Below the pieces are notes generated by a model. That model was not told the DNA's origin. It saw only the letters and a program-made list of their open reading frames with translations, and did not search any database. This document shows, in pieces, positions 12,260 to 23,989 of a stretch of DNA of 64,000 nt (positions within the stretch are counted from its first letter, which is position 1; each line of letters starts with the position of its first letter). Position numbers and translations under genes: made by a program. The stretch comes from Neoarius graeffei (taxonomy: Eukaryota; Chordata; Actinopteri; Siluriformes; Ariidae), in the NCBI RefSeq assembly GCF_027579695.1, contig NC_083582.1, positions 29,404,464 to 29,468,463 of the forward strand, read 5' to 3'.

Positions 12260-13090
12260 AAATAAGTGTTTTTTGTCCTCAGATTTATACATGGCAGACA
12301 GGGTTTATGATATATGTGAAGGAAAAAGGCAGATTCAATAAAGATATAAAAAGCTAAAGTCCAATTTAAATATTTTTCATTTCAATTGGCAAATCATTAT
12401 TTAATTTGTGAATAATGGTTAAACGCTGATCACTTTAGCCATTATTTTGCAACCTGATGGAATTGCATGGAAACCTCCAAACTGTGCAGGACCACAGTCA
12501 GGCGTCTCTGGTGCACAGCTATAATTTTCTTTCTCAACATGGTATAAGGTCATCTTTGCATGACACCAAAGTAAACAGTAAGGAGAAGGTTGTGTTTATT
12601 GGTAGAAGCTGCTGTGCAAGAGTGGTGACAGGTACACATGGGCAAGGACAAGGGCAGAATCCCAAATCCATCAGCACCTTGCTGCAGAATATCCTCTCCA
12701 GCCTTGGTACAAGCTCTTGATTTTCCCACCTGTCTGCCATGTCAGGGTGTGTTTGTTAGGGCAGATAGTGAGCTTCTGGAGGCACACCCCAGGATGATGG
12801 CATGGGGGAAAAATTGCTTGAAGAACTTTGTGGACTTGGTGCTGACAACCCAACATGCAGGTCTTTTCTTTTACCTAGAGGCTCAATTGGGAAATCCAAA
12901 TGTAAGAGCATTTTTTTTTTTCCCAATCCAACTCACCTTTCATTGGCTATTATTTTATTTGGACTATAGATTTGAAAAACAAGTGTTGGCAGAGCAATAC
13001 CAAAACATATTTTTGAAACAAATCTTGACTTTCTTCATGGCTGCTTTCATATTAGTATACTAGCACTTTAATTTGTTCATTTTATCATCT
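12260..13090. other. Intergenic DNA
   Basis: Frames at 12457-12720 and 12638-13063 overlap each other on the same strand and show no recognisable domain. I do not call a gene. Confidence 0.5.
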
Positions 13091-13099
13091 TCAGCATGC

Positions 13100-13162
13100 A
13101 CTTTAACCTGGTCAGGGTTGCGGTGGATCCAGAGCCTATCCTGGACACACTGTTAACACATG

Positions 13163-13202
<40 letters not shown>

Positions 13203-13375
13203 AGTAATTTAATGTAGCCAATACACTTAACTGGGTGTTTTGGAGGCAGGAGGAAACCCACACAGACATGCAGAGAACATGTGAAACTTCTTATAGACTT
13301 CTCACCCAAGCTCAGGAACAAACTGAGGATCCTGGAAATGTGAGGCAGCAACACTATCCACTATTTTGTCACACT
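13100..13375 (-). mobile_element. Old V-SINE-like copy with internal (CA)n
   Basis: Reverse-oriented blocks 'ggttgcggtggatccagagc', 'taatgtagccaatacactta', 'ttggaggcaggaggaaaccc' and 'tgtgaggcagcaacactatc' follow the order of the fish conserved-core SINEs. A (AC)n run of about 36 bp replaces part of the core at 13163-13200. Strongly diverged. Confidence 0.65.
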
Positions 13376-13508
13376 AAAAGTAGACTAATACGCGCAGTGT
13401 ATCTTGCTGATCTAGTTGAACAGTATAGTCCTGAGGACAAGTAACAGCTCAGCCATTGGAAGATGTTTTAAAATTCAATATATTAATAAATTTAAAACAC
13501 ACTATATA

Positions 13509-15114
13509 CAGTTGTGGTCAGAAGTTTACATACAGTGACATGAATGTTATCTTGGATATGAATGTCATGACAATATTTGGGCTTTCAGTAATTTCTTTGA
13601 ACTGTTCTTTTTCTGTGGCAGAATGACTGTTCAGCATACATCTTTAATTAAAAAAAAACACTAGAATTTGGTGCACAAGTTTTAATTTTCTTTGGGTTTT
13701 CTGAAATCAACACAGGGTCAAAATTATACATACAGGGTCAAAAATTTACATACGCTCACTTAGATTATTCATTCAGAGGTGCTGAAACTTCCAAAGTGTA
13801 TCTTATCTTGCCAAGGCCAAGGTCTCTTAACTTTCTGTTAGTGATCATGATTGACTACAGCTGGTAGCTTCACTGTGCCTTCATAAAACAGGTTTGTTTA
13901 CAACACTCATTGGATTGACCAATACACATTAAAATGGGAATGTCCAAGGAGCTCAGTGCAGATCTGAGAAAGAGGATTGCAGATATACACAACTCCAGAA
14001 TGTCTCTTGGAGCCATTTCTAAACAACTGCAAATCCCAAGATTAGTTCAAACAATTGTATCCAAGTTATTGTGAGGTGTAGTCACTTTGCCAAGCCACTT
14101 TGCTTCAAGAAAACCCAAACTGTCACCCTCAGCTGAAAGGAAATTGGTGTGGATGGTCAGGGACAACCTGGGAACCACCATGGCACAGCCCTGCCATGAA
14201 CTGGAAGCTGATGGATCACTGTCTACAGATCAGATCACCATGGACTAAGAGGCTGCTATCCAAGAAATAACCCCCTGCTCCAAAATTGACACCTTCAAGC
14301 TTAACTAAAGTTTGAAGCTGACCACACGGACAAAGAAAAAGCCTTCTAGAGGATAGCTGTATGGTCAGATGAGACAAAGCTTGAGTTGTTTGGCCACAAT
14401 GACCACCATGTACAGAGGAACACTGTACCAGCTGGTGGTGGTGTTAGGATCATCATGCTCTGGGGCTGTTTTGCTGCCAGTGGAACTGGTTCATTGCACA
14501 AAGTGGATGGAATAATGAAGGAGGACTACCTCAGAATTCTTCAGCATAAACCATCAGAAACTTGAACACAATTTGGGAGTTACAACGGGACAATGAACCC
14601 AAACATGCATCAGAGCTGGTTGTGGACGATAAAGCAGGCTAACATTAAGCTTAAAACAAGTCCTGACTTCAACCCTATTGAAAATATATGGACCGTGCTT
14701 ATAAGTCGAATCCATGGCAAGAAAAAAGAAATAATTGAACTCTACCAATTCTACCATGAAGAGTTGTGAAATATCCAACCAGAATTCTGCCAGAAGCTTG
14801 TTCATGGTAAACAAAAATGTTTGGTCAAAGTGAATCTTGTAAAGAGACATTTTACCCAAATATTAGGTGTGCTGTATGTATATTTTTTACCCTGTATGTA
14901 TAATTTTGACCCTGTGTTGATTTTAGAAAACCCAAAGAAAATTAAAACTTGTGCACCAAATTCTAGGTTTTTTTATTAAAGATGTATACTGTACAATCAT
15001 TCTGCCACAGAAAAAGAACAGTTCAAAGAAATTACTGAAAGCCCAAGTATTGCTATGACATTCATATCCAAGATGACATTCATGTTACTGTATGTAAATG
15101 TCTGATCACAACTG
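13509..15114 (+). mobile_element. Tc1-like transposon, Sleeping-Beauty-type ends
   Basis: 1.6 kb with terminal inverted repeats beginning CAGTTGTGGTCAGAAGTTTA, with TA at both flanks. It has inner repeats as in the IR/DR group. The transposase reading frame is recognisable from about 13930 (start region 'atgggaatgtccaaggag') to 14860 but broken by several frameshifts and stops. The same family is at 40029-43049. Confidence 0.9.
14315..14840 (+). pseudogene. Degenerate Tc1 transposase, catalytic half
   Basis: Broken frames still read VWSDETKLELFGHND (first catalytic Asp), then RIIMLWGCFAASGTGSLHKV, and later SPDFNPIENIW (catalytic Glu region). The second Asp region is destroyed: the expected DND block is in another frame after an indel near 14565. 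It encodes a cut-and-paste transposase of the DD34E type in intact relatives. No full-length product is possible from this copy. Confidence 0.85.
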
Positions 15115-15116
15115 TA

Positions 15117-15587
15117 AGTATGTGGACACCTGACTATCACACCCATATGTGGTTCTTTCCCAAAGTATTGGTACAAAGCTGGGAGCACATGATTATATAG
15201 AATGTTTTGTATGCTGTAGGATTGCATGCACCAGTATGACAATGCCCCTGTGCACAAAGCAAAGACCAGGAAGGCATGGTTTACCAAGGTTGATGCTGAA
15301 GAACTCAAGTGACCTTCACAAAGCCCTGACCTCCACCCTAAATGCCATATGTATTGGAAATCCAACTGCACCCCTGGCCTCCTCACCTGACATTAGTGCC
15401 TGATCTCACTAATGCACTTGTGGCTGAATGAGCACAAATCCCCACAGACACACTTTAGATTTAGAACCTTCCCAGGAGAGTAGAGTTTGATATAACAGCA
15501 AAAGGTTAAATGTGGATTGGGAAGTTCAACAAGCACATATTAGTGTGATTGTCAGGCATCCACAAACTTTTGTCCACATAGTTTATG
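15117..15587. mobile_element. Tc1-type MITE next to the Tc1 copy
   Basis: The left end 'gtatgtggacacctgactat' and right end 'cacaaacttttgtccacata' form imperfect inverted repeats. The inside has no transposase. It begins within a few bases of the preceding Tc1 element. Confidence 0.65.
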
Positions 15588-15714
15588 TAGCAGTGCATAT
15601 TATTTTGATGACAATTGTTATTTACTACCATTACATTACAGGCATTTAGCAGACACTTTTATCTAGAGCAATGTACAACATACCCACAGCCTGGGGAGCA
15701 GTTGGGGGTTAGTT

Positions 15715-16630
15715 GCCAGTGTTCTAGTCGAGTCACTAAACCTCGAGTCCGAGTCCAGTCTCGAGCCCCCAGTGTTCGAGTCATTAAAAAAAAAATTAAG
15801 TTGAGTCCGAGTCAAGTCCACTATTGATCTTCTTGATCTAGTGCATTCTCTTGTCTGAGAACAAGACTCCAACTGCACCATTTGACAGTGGCTGTTTAAG
15901 CCCCATTAACATTAGCTTGTTCCTGAACAGGATGTGTGAACTCATTGTTAGAGAGTGTGAACTCTTTTTGTTAGGGAGTGTGAAGTACTCTGTCAGAGAT
16001 GGTTGGGAGACAGATGTAAGTACAGAAGGTGTGTTTATTAATACAAGTGAAGACAGATAAACAATCCAGAATGGCAGGCAAAATTGTAAAACAGGCAATA
16101 GGTCGAGCGAGGCACAAACAGGCTATCATAGACTCGGCAGAATCAAAGACGAGAAACAGGAAATCAGACAAGGAAATAAGGCTCAGTAATGTGTGAGCAA
16201 CGCAACTCAATACTTCGCAAAGTAAGTGCATTTTCACAGTTTTTATATAGGCACTGATTGCACCTTAAGCTTGTGCAGGTGCAGGATGTTTTTATGGCGC
16301 GTGCGTGAAAGTCCGCTTGGTGCATGCACTGTCCAGAGCATGCCCGAGAGTCTATCTGATGCACGCGCCAAGGTGCACAGGTGTGACACTCTTGCACGAA
16401 ATTACTAAAAAAATGATGTAGATATGAATATCTTATGCCAAATTATTATGGCATGTTACAAAAAATAAAGGAAAAATCCTAGTCCTTGTCTCCAATTTAC
16501 AAGTCCTAATGCAGTTAATGCATGAGTCCAAGTCATCAGTGCTCAAGTACAAGTTGAGTCACGAGTCCTTAAAATTAGGACACAAGTTGGACTTGAGTCC
16601 AAGTCCTGGACTCGAGTACTACAAGCCTGT
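15715..16630. mobile_element. CTCGAGTCC-rich element inserted in the SINE
   Basis: Both ends consist of degenerate short repeats around GAGTCC/GGACTC (15725-15825 and 16480-16625), largely inverted relative to each other. The ends are separated by unrelated sequence that includes an LTR-like block. No transposase is visible, so it is a non-autonomous element of unknown superfamily. Confidence 0.55.
15991..16387 (-). repeat. Candidate solo LTR
   Basis: The block begins TGTCA and ends TGAC(A), giving a TG...CA structure, with ACTC on both sides. On the minus strand it has TATAAAA-like and polyadenylation-like AATAAACA signals in LTR-like spacing. No coding region. Inferred from ends and layout only. 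Confidence 0.45.
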
Positions 16631-16739
16631 TAAGTCCCTTGCTCAAGGGCACTTCAGCCATTCCTGCTGGTCCAGGTAACCGTACCAGTGACCTTTTGGT
16701 CCTAAAGCTGCTTCTCTAACCATTAGGCCAGTATGTTTT

Positions 16740-19700
16740 GTGTCTATTTCCATTGTTAATGCATTTTTTAGACTACCCTCTTCACACCATTCACATAATA
16801 GAAATTTATTAAACACACTAAAATTTTCTGTTTATCACAGAATTGTGCTAACAGTTGGAAAATATTTAACATTTGGAAAGACTGGAATGAAAACATTACC
16901 TATTGTTCTCTTAAAGAACCACTGGCTAGCAGAGAGTGAAGCAGGTTTTTTGAGTGTCTCTCAGGACTGAACAGTAAACCATTCTCTTCTGTATCCTGAC
17001 ACCAAAACTTCTCATTCCTGTTGATATTTTGGCTTGTTGAAGTTCTTTCTTAATATGTTAATGTTTATGTATAAATTGTACTGGTGTTCTATGATGAGAG
17101 AGTATATATTTAGACCTTTTTTTGAAAGCATTCAGCTCCTCCTTTGGAAGAAGTTTTACAACTACTGCTTGTTATCGAGCCAAGCAATCACAAGTAACAG
17201 GGGCCCTACACAAACCCACCCGAGGCTGAGGTTATGCACTTCATGGAGAATTGACTTTATATTGGCTCACATAAAGCACTGCTTGCTTTCCCAAAGAGGG
17301 TTACTATGGCAGCAGCTAAACTGATGTGTTTCTTTCCTTCCTTTCTGGAGTCAGTGCCGAGATGGTCACAATCCGGTCAGCATGGCTTTTGGCAACAGCA
17401 TGTAGGTGCGCTTGGAAAAGTGCTCCTCTGAGGCTTTTTGGATCATTAATAAAACGTAATTGCAGCTAGCCGAGCTGTTATCGGCTTCTCCTTCAACAAG
17501 CCACGCGGCATGAAACTCGAGATCCGCTGCTCATTTAGGCCGTGTTGGTCAGTGCAGCATTTGTATAAACACTTTATAAATCCTTCATATGAGGTCGTAT
17601 GATCTTGACTGCCTGGAGCTCTTTTCATGCTTATTTTAAAAACGAGGCCATCTTAGATGTTTCATGAGGTTTATTAAGGAACTGACAAAAAAGAGCAGCC
17701 TGGATTGTGAATTTTTGATTTGGCTTTTTGAGTTATGGCCTTTGTCTGTATTAAGGAAAATATACATGTTTCATTTCAGGGGGAAAACAGAGAGCATGGA
17801 GGAGACGGTGCCAGCCACACAGAAATTTGGGGCTGTTTGACAGGAAATTACTAATCCGTCCTTCAGACGATAGCATCCTAACTGTACATCACCCCAGCCT
17901 TGCAGTCTGGAGCCAGGAACAGGTCTGCCAGTCCATGTAAACACTGGCCTACTACCACTGTATACATAAGTCTGTCATTTATTCACAATTTCTCTCTCTT
18001 TCCTTTTTTTGTGTACACAGAATAATTCTTTAAATTAAATTATTTAAGAAGCAACATCTTAAATGATCTCAACAACTCTTAGAGAGAAAAAAAAACAATC
18101 ACTGATGAGTTTAGATGTGCCTTCATACACTCTTGGCTCTGGGTCCATTTCTGAGGTGGCCGTTTTGATGAGGATCCAACACATGGCGCATAAAGTCCAG
18201 GCCAAGTGACAAGGGACCCATTAGGAAATCAGCACTACATCAGGGTCATTACTGCCAACAAGAGATGAAAAATGAAGTTTTATAGCCTATGTCTTCCATA
18301 TGTATGTAGCGTAGCCTCCAATTTCAGCCATGATGGATGTTCACAGCTGGGAAAGATGAGAACTGTGCTGTCATTGGATGACAATTGTTGGATGTCATGG
18401 TGGGTAGGAGGAGGTTAGTGTGTGGCGTATGGAGGAAGTGGACACTGGAATTCTGTCCTCTGATAAGATTAATAGCTAGTGTCGTCAGTGCCTAGTTGTT
18501 CCGACAATTCAATGTGTTCAATAAATTCAGATTCTTATTTTTGAAATGTATTTTACCTTACTTTTTTCTTTTTTCAAAATAAGTGAATCATAGACAAGTT
18601 TCTTTTGTGCAAATGAACTCTTCAATATGAGTCAGTGGCATTAATGGCAGATAGAAGAAGAAAAATATTTTTTTTGTATTGTTTTTGCATATTGTTAGTG
18701 GATATGATACTGTCTATTCTAAAGTGATTTACTTCCACTCAAGGCTGTGAAAATCTCTGAAGATCACATCCACGTATACAAAGCACCACCTACCACAACA
18801 GCTAGTTAGTTAACATCCCAACATCTGGTTATATTTGGATGGCTATGACAAAGTTAGAGACATGAGAAATACTGACATGGCATTCAGAATGTCTATGAAA
18901 AATGTCCAGCTTCCAAGTCGATGTTGAACAAGGAACATAGCCATGACATGATATTAAAAAAAAAGATATTCTCTTCTGCTATGAGTCTAAATTAAGAAAT
19001 GATGAGTATTATTGGGGAGTGTTTCAGAAATGATAGTATTTATAGCCTTTCATCTAAGATCAGTAGAAGAGTTTGAAGAGACTTTGGTGGACAATCTTGG
19101 GCCCATTCTTTTTTCTTTGCGCTTTTCCAGAAAGCATGGCTGTCTTAAAGACATCTGAACAGTGACACAGTCTGTCACCACAGGACAAGTTTACACAGTG
19201 TCTTTGAGATAAGAAACTAGTGGACACCTGGTGCTCAAATGCTCACTGTGTTTGCACTATGCTCTTCAGTCTGTGCATTGTGGATGTTGGCAGGTTTTGT
19301 GTTTGATGGAAGACAGTGTCCAATGTCCACCATAGCACTTTTACTCACTGACCAGTTACTATAGTGCTTAAGGGATGATCAGTTTCACCTTTCTTTAATG
19401 TCACCTACTTTTTTTGTATTTCAAAAACACAAATTATATTTGCTTTAAATAAAGCATGTCATTGTTTAAAGAAACCACATTATTGGTGAGTATTTTCTAA
19501 AGCAATTTGCTGAATTAATAAATTGGTGTCATTATTAAGAAAGCTAAATGCATAGACACCAGATGTAGTAACCTTATATAGTCTGGCTAAATATGGAGGG
19601 GAAAAAAGAATAGTTGACTTTAATAGCTTTATTGTTCTTTAGTCTGTGTTCGTGTTTGTACTTTTCATGCTGGTTGGAGGATATAGCGGTCAAAAAACAA

Positions 19701-19740
19701 AAAAAAAGTCCAGTTGCCCAATTTTACCTTGTGAACTATT
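16740..19740. other. 3 kb with little repeat content; no exon recognised
   Basis: The quietest segment of the window. 17340-17660 is higher in complexity and contains homeodomain-type ATTA cores ('gatcattaataaaacgtaat'), so it is a possible conserved non-coding element. This is a guess that only cross-species alignment can settle. Confidence 0.4.
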
Positions 19741-20237
19741 ATACACTCACCGGCCACTTTAATAGGGATTTAGTCTTCATTCTTAGATTCCTGTTCTTGG
19801 CTGGCAGGAGTGGAATCCAATGTGGTCTTCTGCTGTTGTATGCTGAGATGCTTTTCTGCTCCTCACAGTTGTAAAGCATTGCTGTGAGTTACTGTATCCT
19901 TCCTGGCAGCTGGAACCAATCTGGTCATTTCCCTCTGACCTCTCTTATCAACAAGATTTATCCATCCATCCATTCATCCATTATCTGTAGCTGCTTTATC
20001 CTGTACAGGGTCACAGGCAAGCTGGAGCCTATCCCAACTTACTATGGGTGAGAGGCGGGGTACACCCTGGACAAGTCACCAGGTTATAGATAGTTTTCAC
20101 TGATGTCACGGCATTCCGGGGAACGCCCTCCAGCCGCCATCTTGTGGGGCAAACAAAACGGACCATCGCCATTACCGGCTACATTATCCCGGACGAATTT
20201 ATGAAGTTATATAGTCAGTTTTCTAAAATAAAGATCA

Positions 20238-20423
20238 ATGTCGGCAAAATCAAGCAAACAGAAGTATATAGATACATTAGACAACATCTCACGACAACGG
20301 TATGCAGCCAAACTGGCCTTGATTGGGGGAATTGACCCCTACGAAGTGGACAAAGATGCATTTTCAAGTGACTATGCAGGGCTGCCAAAGCCTGAAACTG
20401 CCAAAGCCTGCTCCAAAGCCTGA
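20238..20423 (+). pseudogene. Short coding fragment inside the THAP element
   Basis: The frame reads LDNISRQRYAAKLALIGGID followed by PYEV, a well-formed amphipathic segment. I faintly associate it with the N-terminus of large transposon-derived proteins of fish (SWIM/YqaJ-containing), but cannot confirm that. It ends in a short internal duplication (ctgccaaagcctg). It is on the strand opposite to the THAP exon, which would be unusual for one transcript. Confidence 0.35.
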
Positions 20424-20478
20424 AACTGACTTCATCAAACTTTAAAGACTGTCTGATATATACAACTTTATATATTCA

Positions 20479-20825
20479 CAGCGCGCCTTTTGTCGGATGC
20501 CGCCTTTTTCATGGCTGAATCGCGCAGATCCGATTTTTTTTAGGGGGGGCGTTGGAGTGTCTGATTATAATTTCAAAGTAAATTCTGTATTAAAATTACT
20601 AAATAAGCAAATCCGTTACAGTCCATGAAACAGGAAGTATAAGGATGAGAAAAAAACAGTTTAAATCGGAAAGTTGCGCACATTTGCGCAGTCCTGCACA
20701 CCGCTCAGGCTGCGCAAATGTGCGCAGCTTTCCGATTTAAACTGCTTTTTTCAGACACTCCAATGCCCCCCCTAAAAAAAATTGGATTTGCGCGATTCAG
20801 GCAGCATCCACCAAAAGGCACGCTG
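20479..20825. mobile_element. Palindromic MITE
   Basis: Arms 20479-20575 and about 20740-20825 are near-perfect inverted repeats (outer ends cagcgcgccttttg and caaaaggcacgctg, inner 'aggggg...gttggagtgtctga'). The centre also folds, through two copies of 'cagtttaaatcggaaag' in inverted order. One arm has a 10-base extra segment (tttttcatgg). It sits inside the THAP transposon. Confidence 0.85.
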
Positions 20826-21072
20826 TTTGCATCCCAAACACAAATCAAATCATACAGAATAGACCTAAAATGTTTTTCAAAAATGACCCTTGTGTGAGTG
20901 AAGTGACAAGTTTCAAATAGAAACGTGACAAATGAGCGATATTAAGTGTACATTACAATGTAAATGTACACTCAGCAGTTCCAGTTAGGCATTCTCCAGA
21001 GATTGTTCAAATGATGTTTTGGTTTCCAAAAACAAACTTAAACACAATTGATTGTTTATTTAAACAACTTAC

Positions 21073-21283
21073 CACTTATAAAATGATCGGAGCAGTCTTT
21101 GCTGTGTTTGGAAGGCTGATAATCCTTGCGGTTGATTCTCTCAAGCCATAGATTTCTCCTTTGTATGCTGAGTTTCTTTGTTTGCTTGCCTTCGTGCTCC
21201 CGTACAGTGGGAATTCCATAAAAGCTCCGCTTGACTTCATTTGACCTATTACGACAGCCGTGAACACAACAGATGTGCACCAT
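21073..21283 (-). CDS. THAP-domain first exon of a transposon protein
   Basis: Starts with ATG at 21283 and reads MVHICCVHGCRNRSN, then SFYGIPTV, NLWLERINRKDY and CSDHFISG. The C-x4-C and C-x2-H zinc ligands of the C2CH THAP fold are all present, as are the conserved Trp and the HF motif. The open frame meets a strong splice donor (GTAAGT on the minus strand, 21067-21072), so the domain looks like an intact exon whose downstream exons are not recognised. In known families THAP binds the transposon ends. No downstream catalytic domain could be found in the remaining sequence, so the copy is probably not autonomous. Confidence 0.75.
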
Positions 21284-21453
21284 TGCTAGCTTTAAATAGC
21301 CTGCTTGGGTTCTTTTGAAGACTTTGTACTCGCACGTTACAATGTGTGCTCAGTCACCCGTACGGTAAGCTTGACCTACAAGATGGCCGCCACTAGGGAA
21401 TCCCCGACTCTGTGACGTCATGTGAAAACTATCTATTGCAGGACTGACACAGA

Positions 21454-22144
21454 GGCTACGTTTACACTAGACCGTATCTGTCTCGTTTTCTTCGCGGATG
21501 CACTGTCCGTTTACATTAACCCCCCTGAAAAAGCGGGGAAACGGGAATCCGCCAGCGTCCACGTATTCAATCTAGATCGTATCAGCTCCGGTGCTGTGTA
21601 AACATTGAGAATACGCGAATACGCTGTGCTGAGCTCTAGCTGGCGTCTCATTGGACAACGTCACTGTGACATCCACCTTCCTGATTCGCTGGCGTTGGTC
21701 ATGTGACGCGACTGCTGAAAAACGGCGCAGACTTCCGCCTTGTATCACCTTTCATTAAAGAGTATAAAAGTATGAAAATACTGCAAATACTGATGCAAAT
21801 ACTGCCCATTGTGTAGTTATGATTGTCTTTAGGCTTGCCATCCTTCCACTTGCAAGTAATAAGTGATATGCGCTGGGATCTCACACACAGCAGCTCAGTC
21901 CCGAATCGTGGCTTGTTCACTTCACTCGCGCGCTGTGTGAGCTGCGCAGGGCCGGAGTGCACACCCTCCAGAGGGCACTCGCTGTTCAGGGCGGAGTGAT
22001 TTGGAGTGCAGGATGCCTGCGGAGCCGAGCGTATCCGCGTATTGGTGTTGCTGTGTGCACGGCTAACGGTTTTAGTGTAAACGCGAATCATTTTAAGAAC
22101 ATTAATCTGATGATCCGCTGATTCGACGTAATGTAAACGTAGCC
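21454..22144. mobile_element. MITE with GGCTACGTTTACA ends
   Basis: Inverted termini GGCTACGTTTACA and TGTAAACGTAGCC, flanked by AGA on both sides (21451-21453 and 22145-22147), a 3-bp duplication that restores the SINE sequence when the element is removed. GC-rich inside, no transposase. The termini resemble those of the element at 6555-8218. Confidence 0.85.
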
Positions 22145-22729
22145 AGAGACAAACAACCATTCACACTCACATTCACACCTACAGTCAATTTAGAGCCATC
22201 AATTAGCCTAACCTGCATGTCTTTGGACTGTGGGGGAAACCAGAGCACCCGGAGGAAACCCATGCAGACACGGGGAGAACATGCAAACTCCACACAGAAA
22301 GGCCCTCGCCTGCCGCTGGGCTTTAACCCAGGACCTTCTTGCTGTGAGGCGACAGTGCTAACCACTACACCACCGTGCCACCCCTTATTTATCTGTCTGT
22401 CTGTCTGTCTGTCTGTTTGTTTGTTTTCTTTTGCACCATTCTGTGTAAACTCCAGAGACTGTTGTGTGTGAAAACCCCAGGAGAGCAGCAGTTTCTGAAA
22501 TACTCAAACCAGTCCATCTGGTTTGCACCAACACCCATGCCACAGTGAAAGTCACACTTTGAGATCACAATTTTTCCCATTCTGTTGTTTGAAGTGAAAA
22601 GTAACTGAAGCTCTTGCTGTGTATCTGCATGATTTTATGCATTGTGCTGTTGTCAAGGGATTGGCTGATCAGATAACTGCATAAAACAGCAGGTGGATGG
22701 GTGTTCCTAATAAAGTGGCCAGTGAGTGT

Positions 22730-23455
22730 ATATTAACCCTGATAAAATAAAAGGTTATATACAGTAATAATGGCTCTAATTAGTTGAGTTATAGTAGATA
22801 TATAGTACATTTTCCCTAGCTTTGTTTACTACTTAAGACACTATATATTATACTTTATATACAGAATAGATGTTTTCAGACCAAACAGTTCTAGGGACTC
22901 CCTGAGAGGAACTACCCACTGGGGATCTCCTCCGAGAACTACATACCTTCAAGTGCTTTTTTTTTTTTCTGTTTGCATTCACACCACCAGGAGGAACGTT
23001 GAAGTGATGTAAGCTGACTGATGGTTGCTATAGTGACATCACGAGGTTGCTGTTTTCGTATGAATGTGCATCTTGTCCACCAATCTTCTTGTGTTCATGT
23101 GAAAACAGCAAACTGGCAGCATTCTGATTTAAACTTGTCCAGTTTCATGTGTCATGTTTCAGGTCACATGTTTCAATGGATCATGCCACTGCACTGTAGA
23201 ATGGGGGAGACCAGGAAATGATACATGCTGACTTTACATCATTCTTTATTTTACATGATAAGTAGTGAACTCATGGTGGAAAATAGTTAGTGGTTGTTTA
23301 AAATATGTTTTTCTAACTAACATGCTATTTTCTATACTTTTGATAGGCTATATAGACAGGAGTGTTTTACTGGGCAACCACTTGTTCATACCAACTGCAT
23401 TTGGGACATTGGTGACATATTTCTCTATATGTTACATGTGAAGATATTGAATTGT
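22730..23455. other. Intergenic DNA
   Basis: No exon or repeat supported. Confidence 0.5.
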
Positions 23456-23989
23456 TTTGATAAATTTGGGTACTTTTTGTTTGTGAATGTGTCTGTATAA
23501 TAAAAAAAAATCACATGTTGGCTTCTCGTGTTGAAAAACTCACATTTTTCATACAAAACATATTGTAGATCTGAGTGACATATTTAAATAATATTGGCTG
23601 GCTTTAAGTGGTATATCAGATATATTCCATTCAGCTAGCATGATATTGAACGAGTCGAAGACAATCTTGAATGCTGATTCTGATCGAATGTAATTCAAGG
23701 TTCTGTCAATCCAATGTACATGTACAAAGTCAAAGTTCTAACAATAAAAATGGTACAAGTCCAAAAAGCCTGAACAACAACCCAACTTGTATACAAACTA
23801 TATCCAGGTAGACAGTTCAAATTCACCGTTACTTTGGGTCGGAGTTAATCGTTACATTGCAGTTGTTCAAAACAAAAGGGCTTTGCTAAGTGAAGTCCAT
23901 GAGTGAAGTCCTCTTGTAAAAGTCTCCGTCACTTTTCCTCACCTCCAAGGAGAACTTTATATTTCTGGTATTGCTCTCTTTTCTCTTTT

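Larger units (their letters stand above)
15626..16737 (-). mobile_element. tRNA-derived SINE split by an insertion
   Basis: Reverse-oriented SINE of a different family. The left part (15626-15714) has 'gcatttagcagacactttta'. The right part (16631-16737) has 'cccttgctcaagggcacttc' and a tRNA-like head whose reverse strand reads TGGCCTAATGGTTAG (A box). The middle is the CTCGAGTCC-rich element. Confidence 0.7.
20086..21436 (-). mobile_element. DNA transposon encoding a THAP domain
   Basis: The terminal inverted repeat ATAGATAGTTTTCAC is present at both ends. Both ends also carry TGATGTCA/TGACGTCA just inside. The minus strand contains an intact THAP first exon (21073-21283). The plus strand near 20230-20425 contains a second coding fragment. 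A palindromic MITE sits in the middle. THAP domains are known from P-element and Kolobok transposases. Which superfamily this is cannot be decided here, because the target duplication is unclear (2-4 bp, AT-rich). Confidence 0.72.
19963..22385 (-). mobile_element. SINE split by two DNA transposons
   Basis: Reverse-oriented member of the main SINE family. The tail and 3' half are at 19963-20085. The middle sliver is at 21437-21453. The 5' half and tRNA-like head are at 22145-22385, ending 'aaccactacaccaccgtgcc'. The pieces join collinearly once the elements at 20086-21436 and 21454-22144 are removed. A (TCTG)n run follows at 22391. Confidence 0.88.
19744..22728 (-). mobile_element. Tc1-like remnant (CACTCACCGGCCACTTT ends), host of a nested stack
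   Basis: Inverted termini 'cactcaccggccactttaat' and 'aaagtggccagtgagtg', with TA duplications at both flanks. These ends belong to a widespread fish Tc1-like family. Only internal fragments of the element remain (19775-19955 and 22430-22700, e.g. 'ctgttgtgtgtgaaaacccc'). The middle is filled by a SINE and what landed in it. No transposase frame survives. Confidence 0.85.

Noticed and set aside
12457..13063. Overlapping frames as exons of a host gene
   Set aside because: No recognisable domain and no consistent splice sites.
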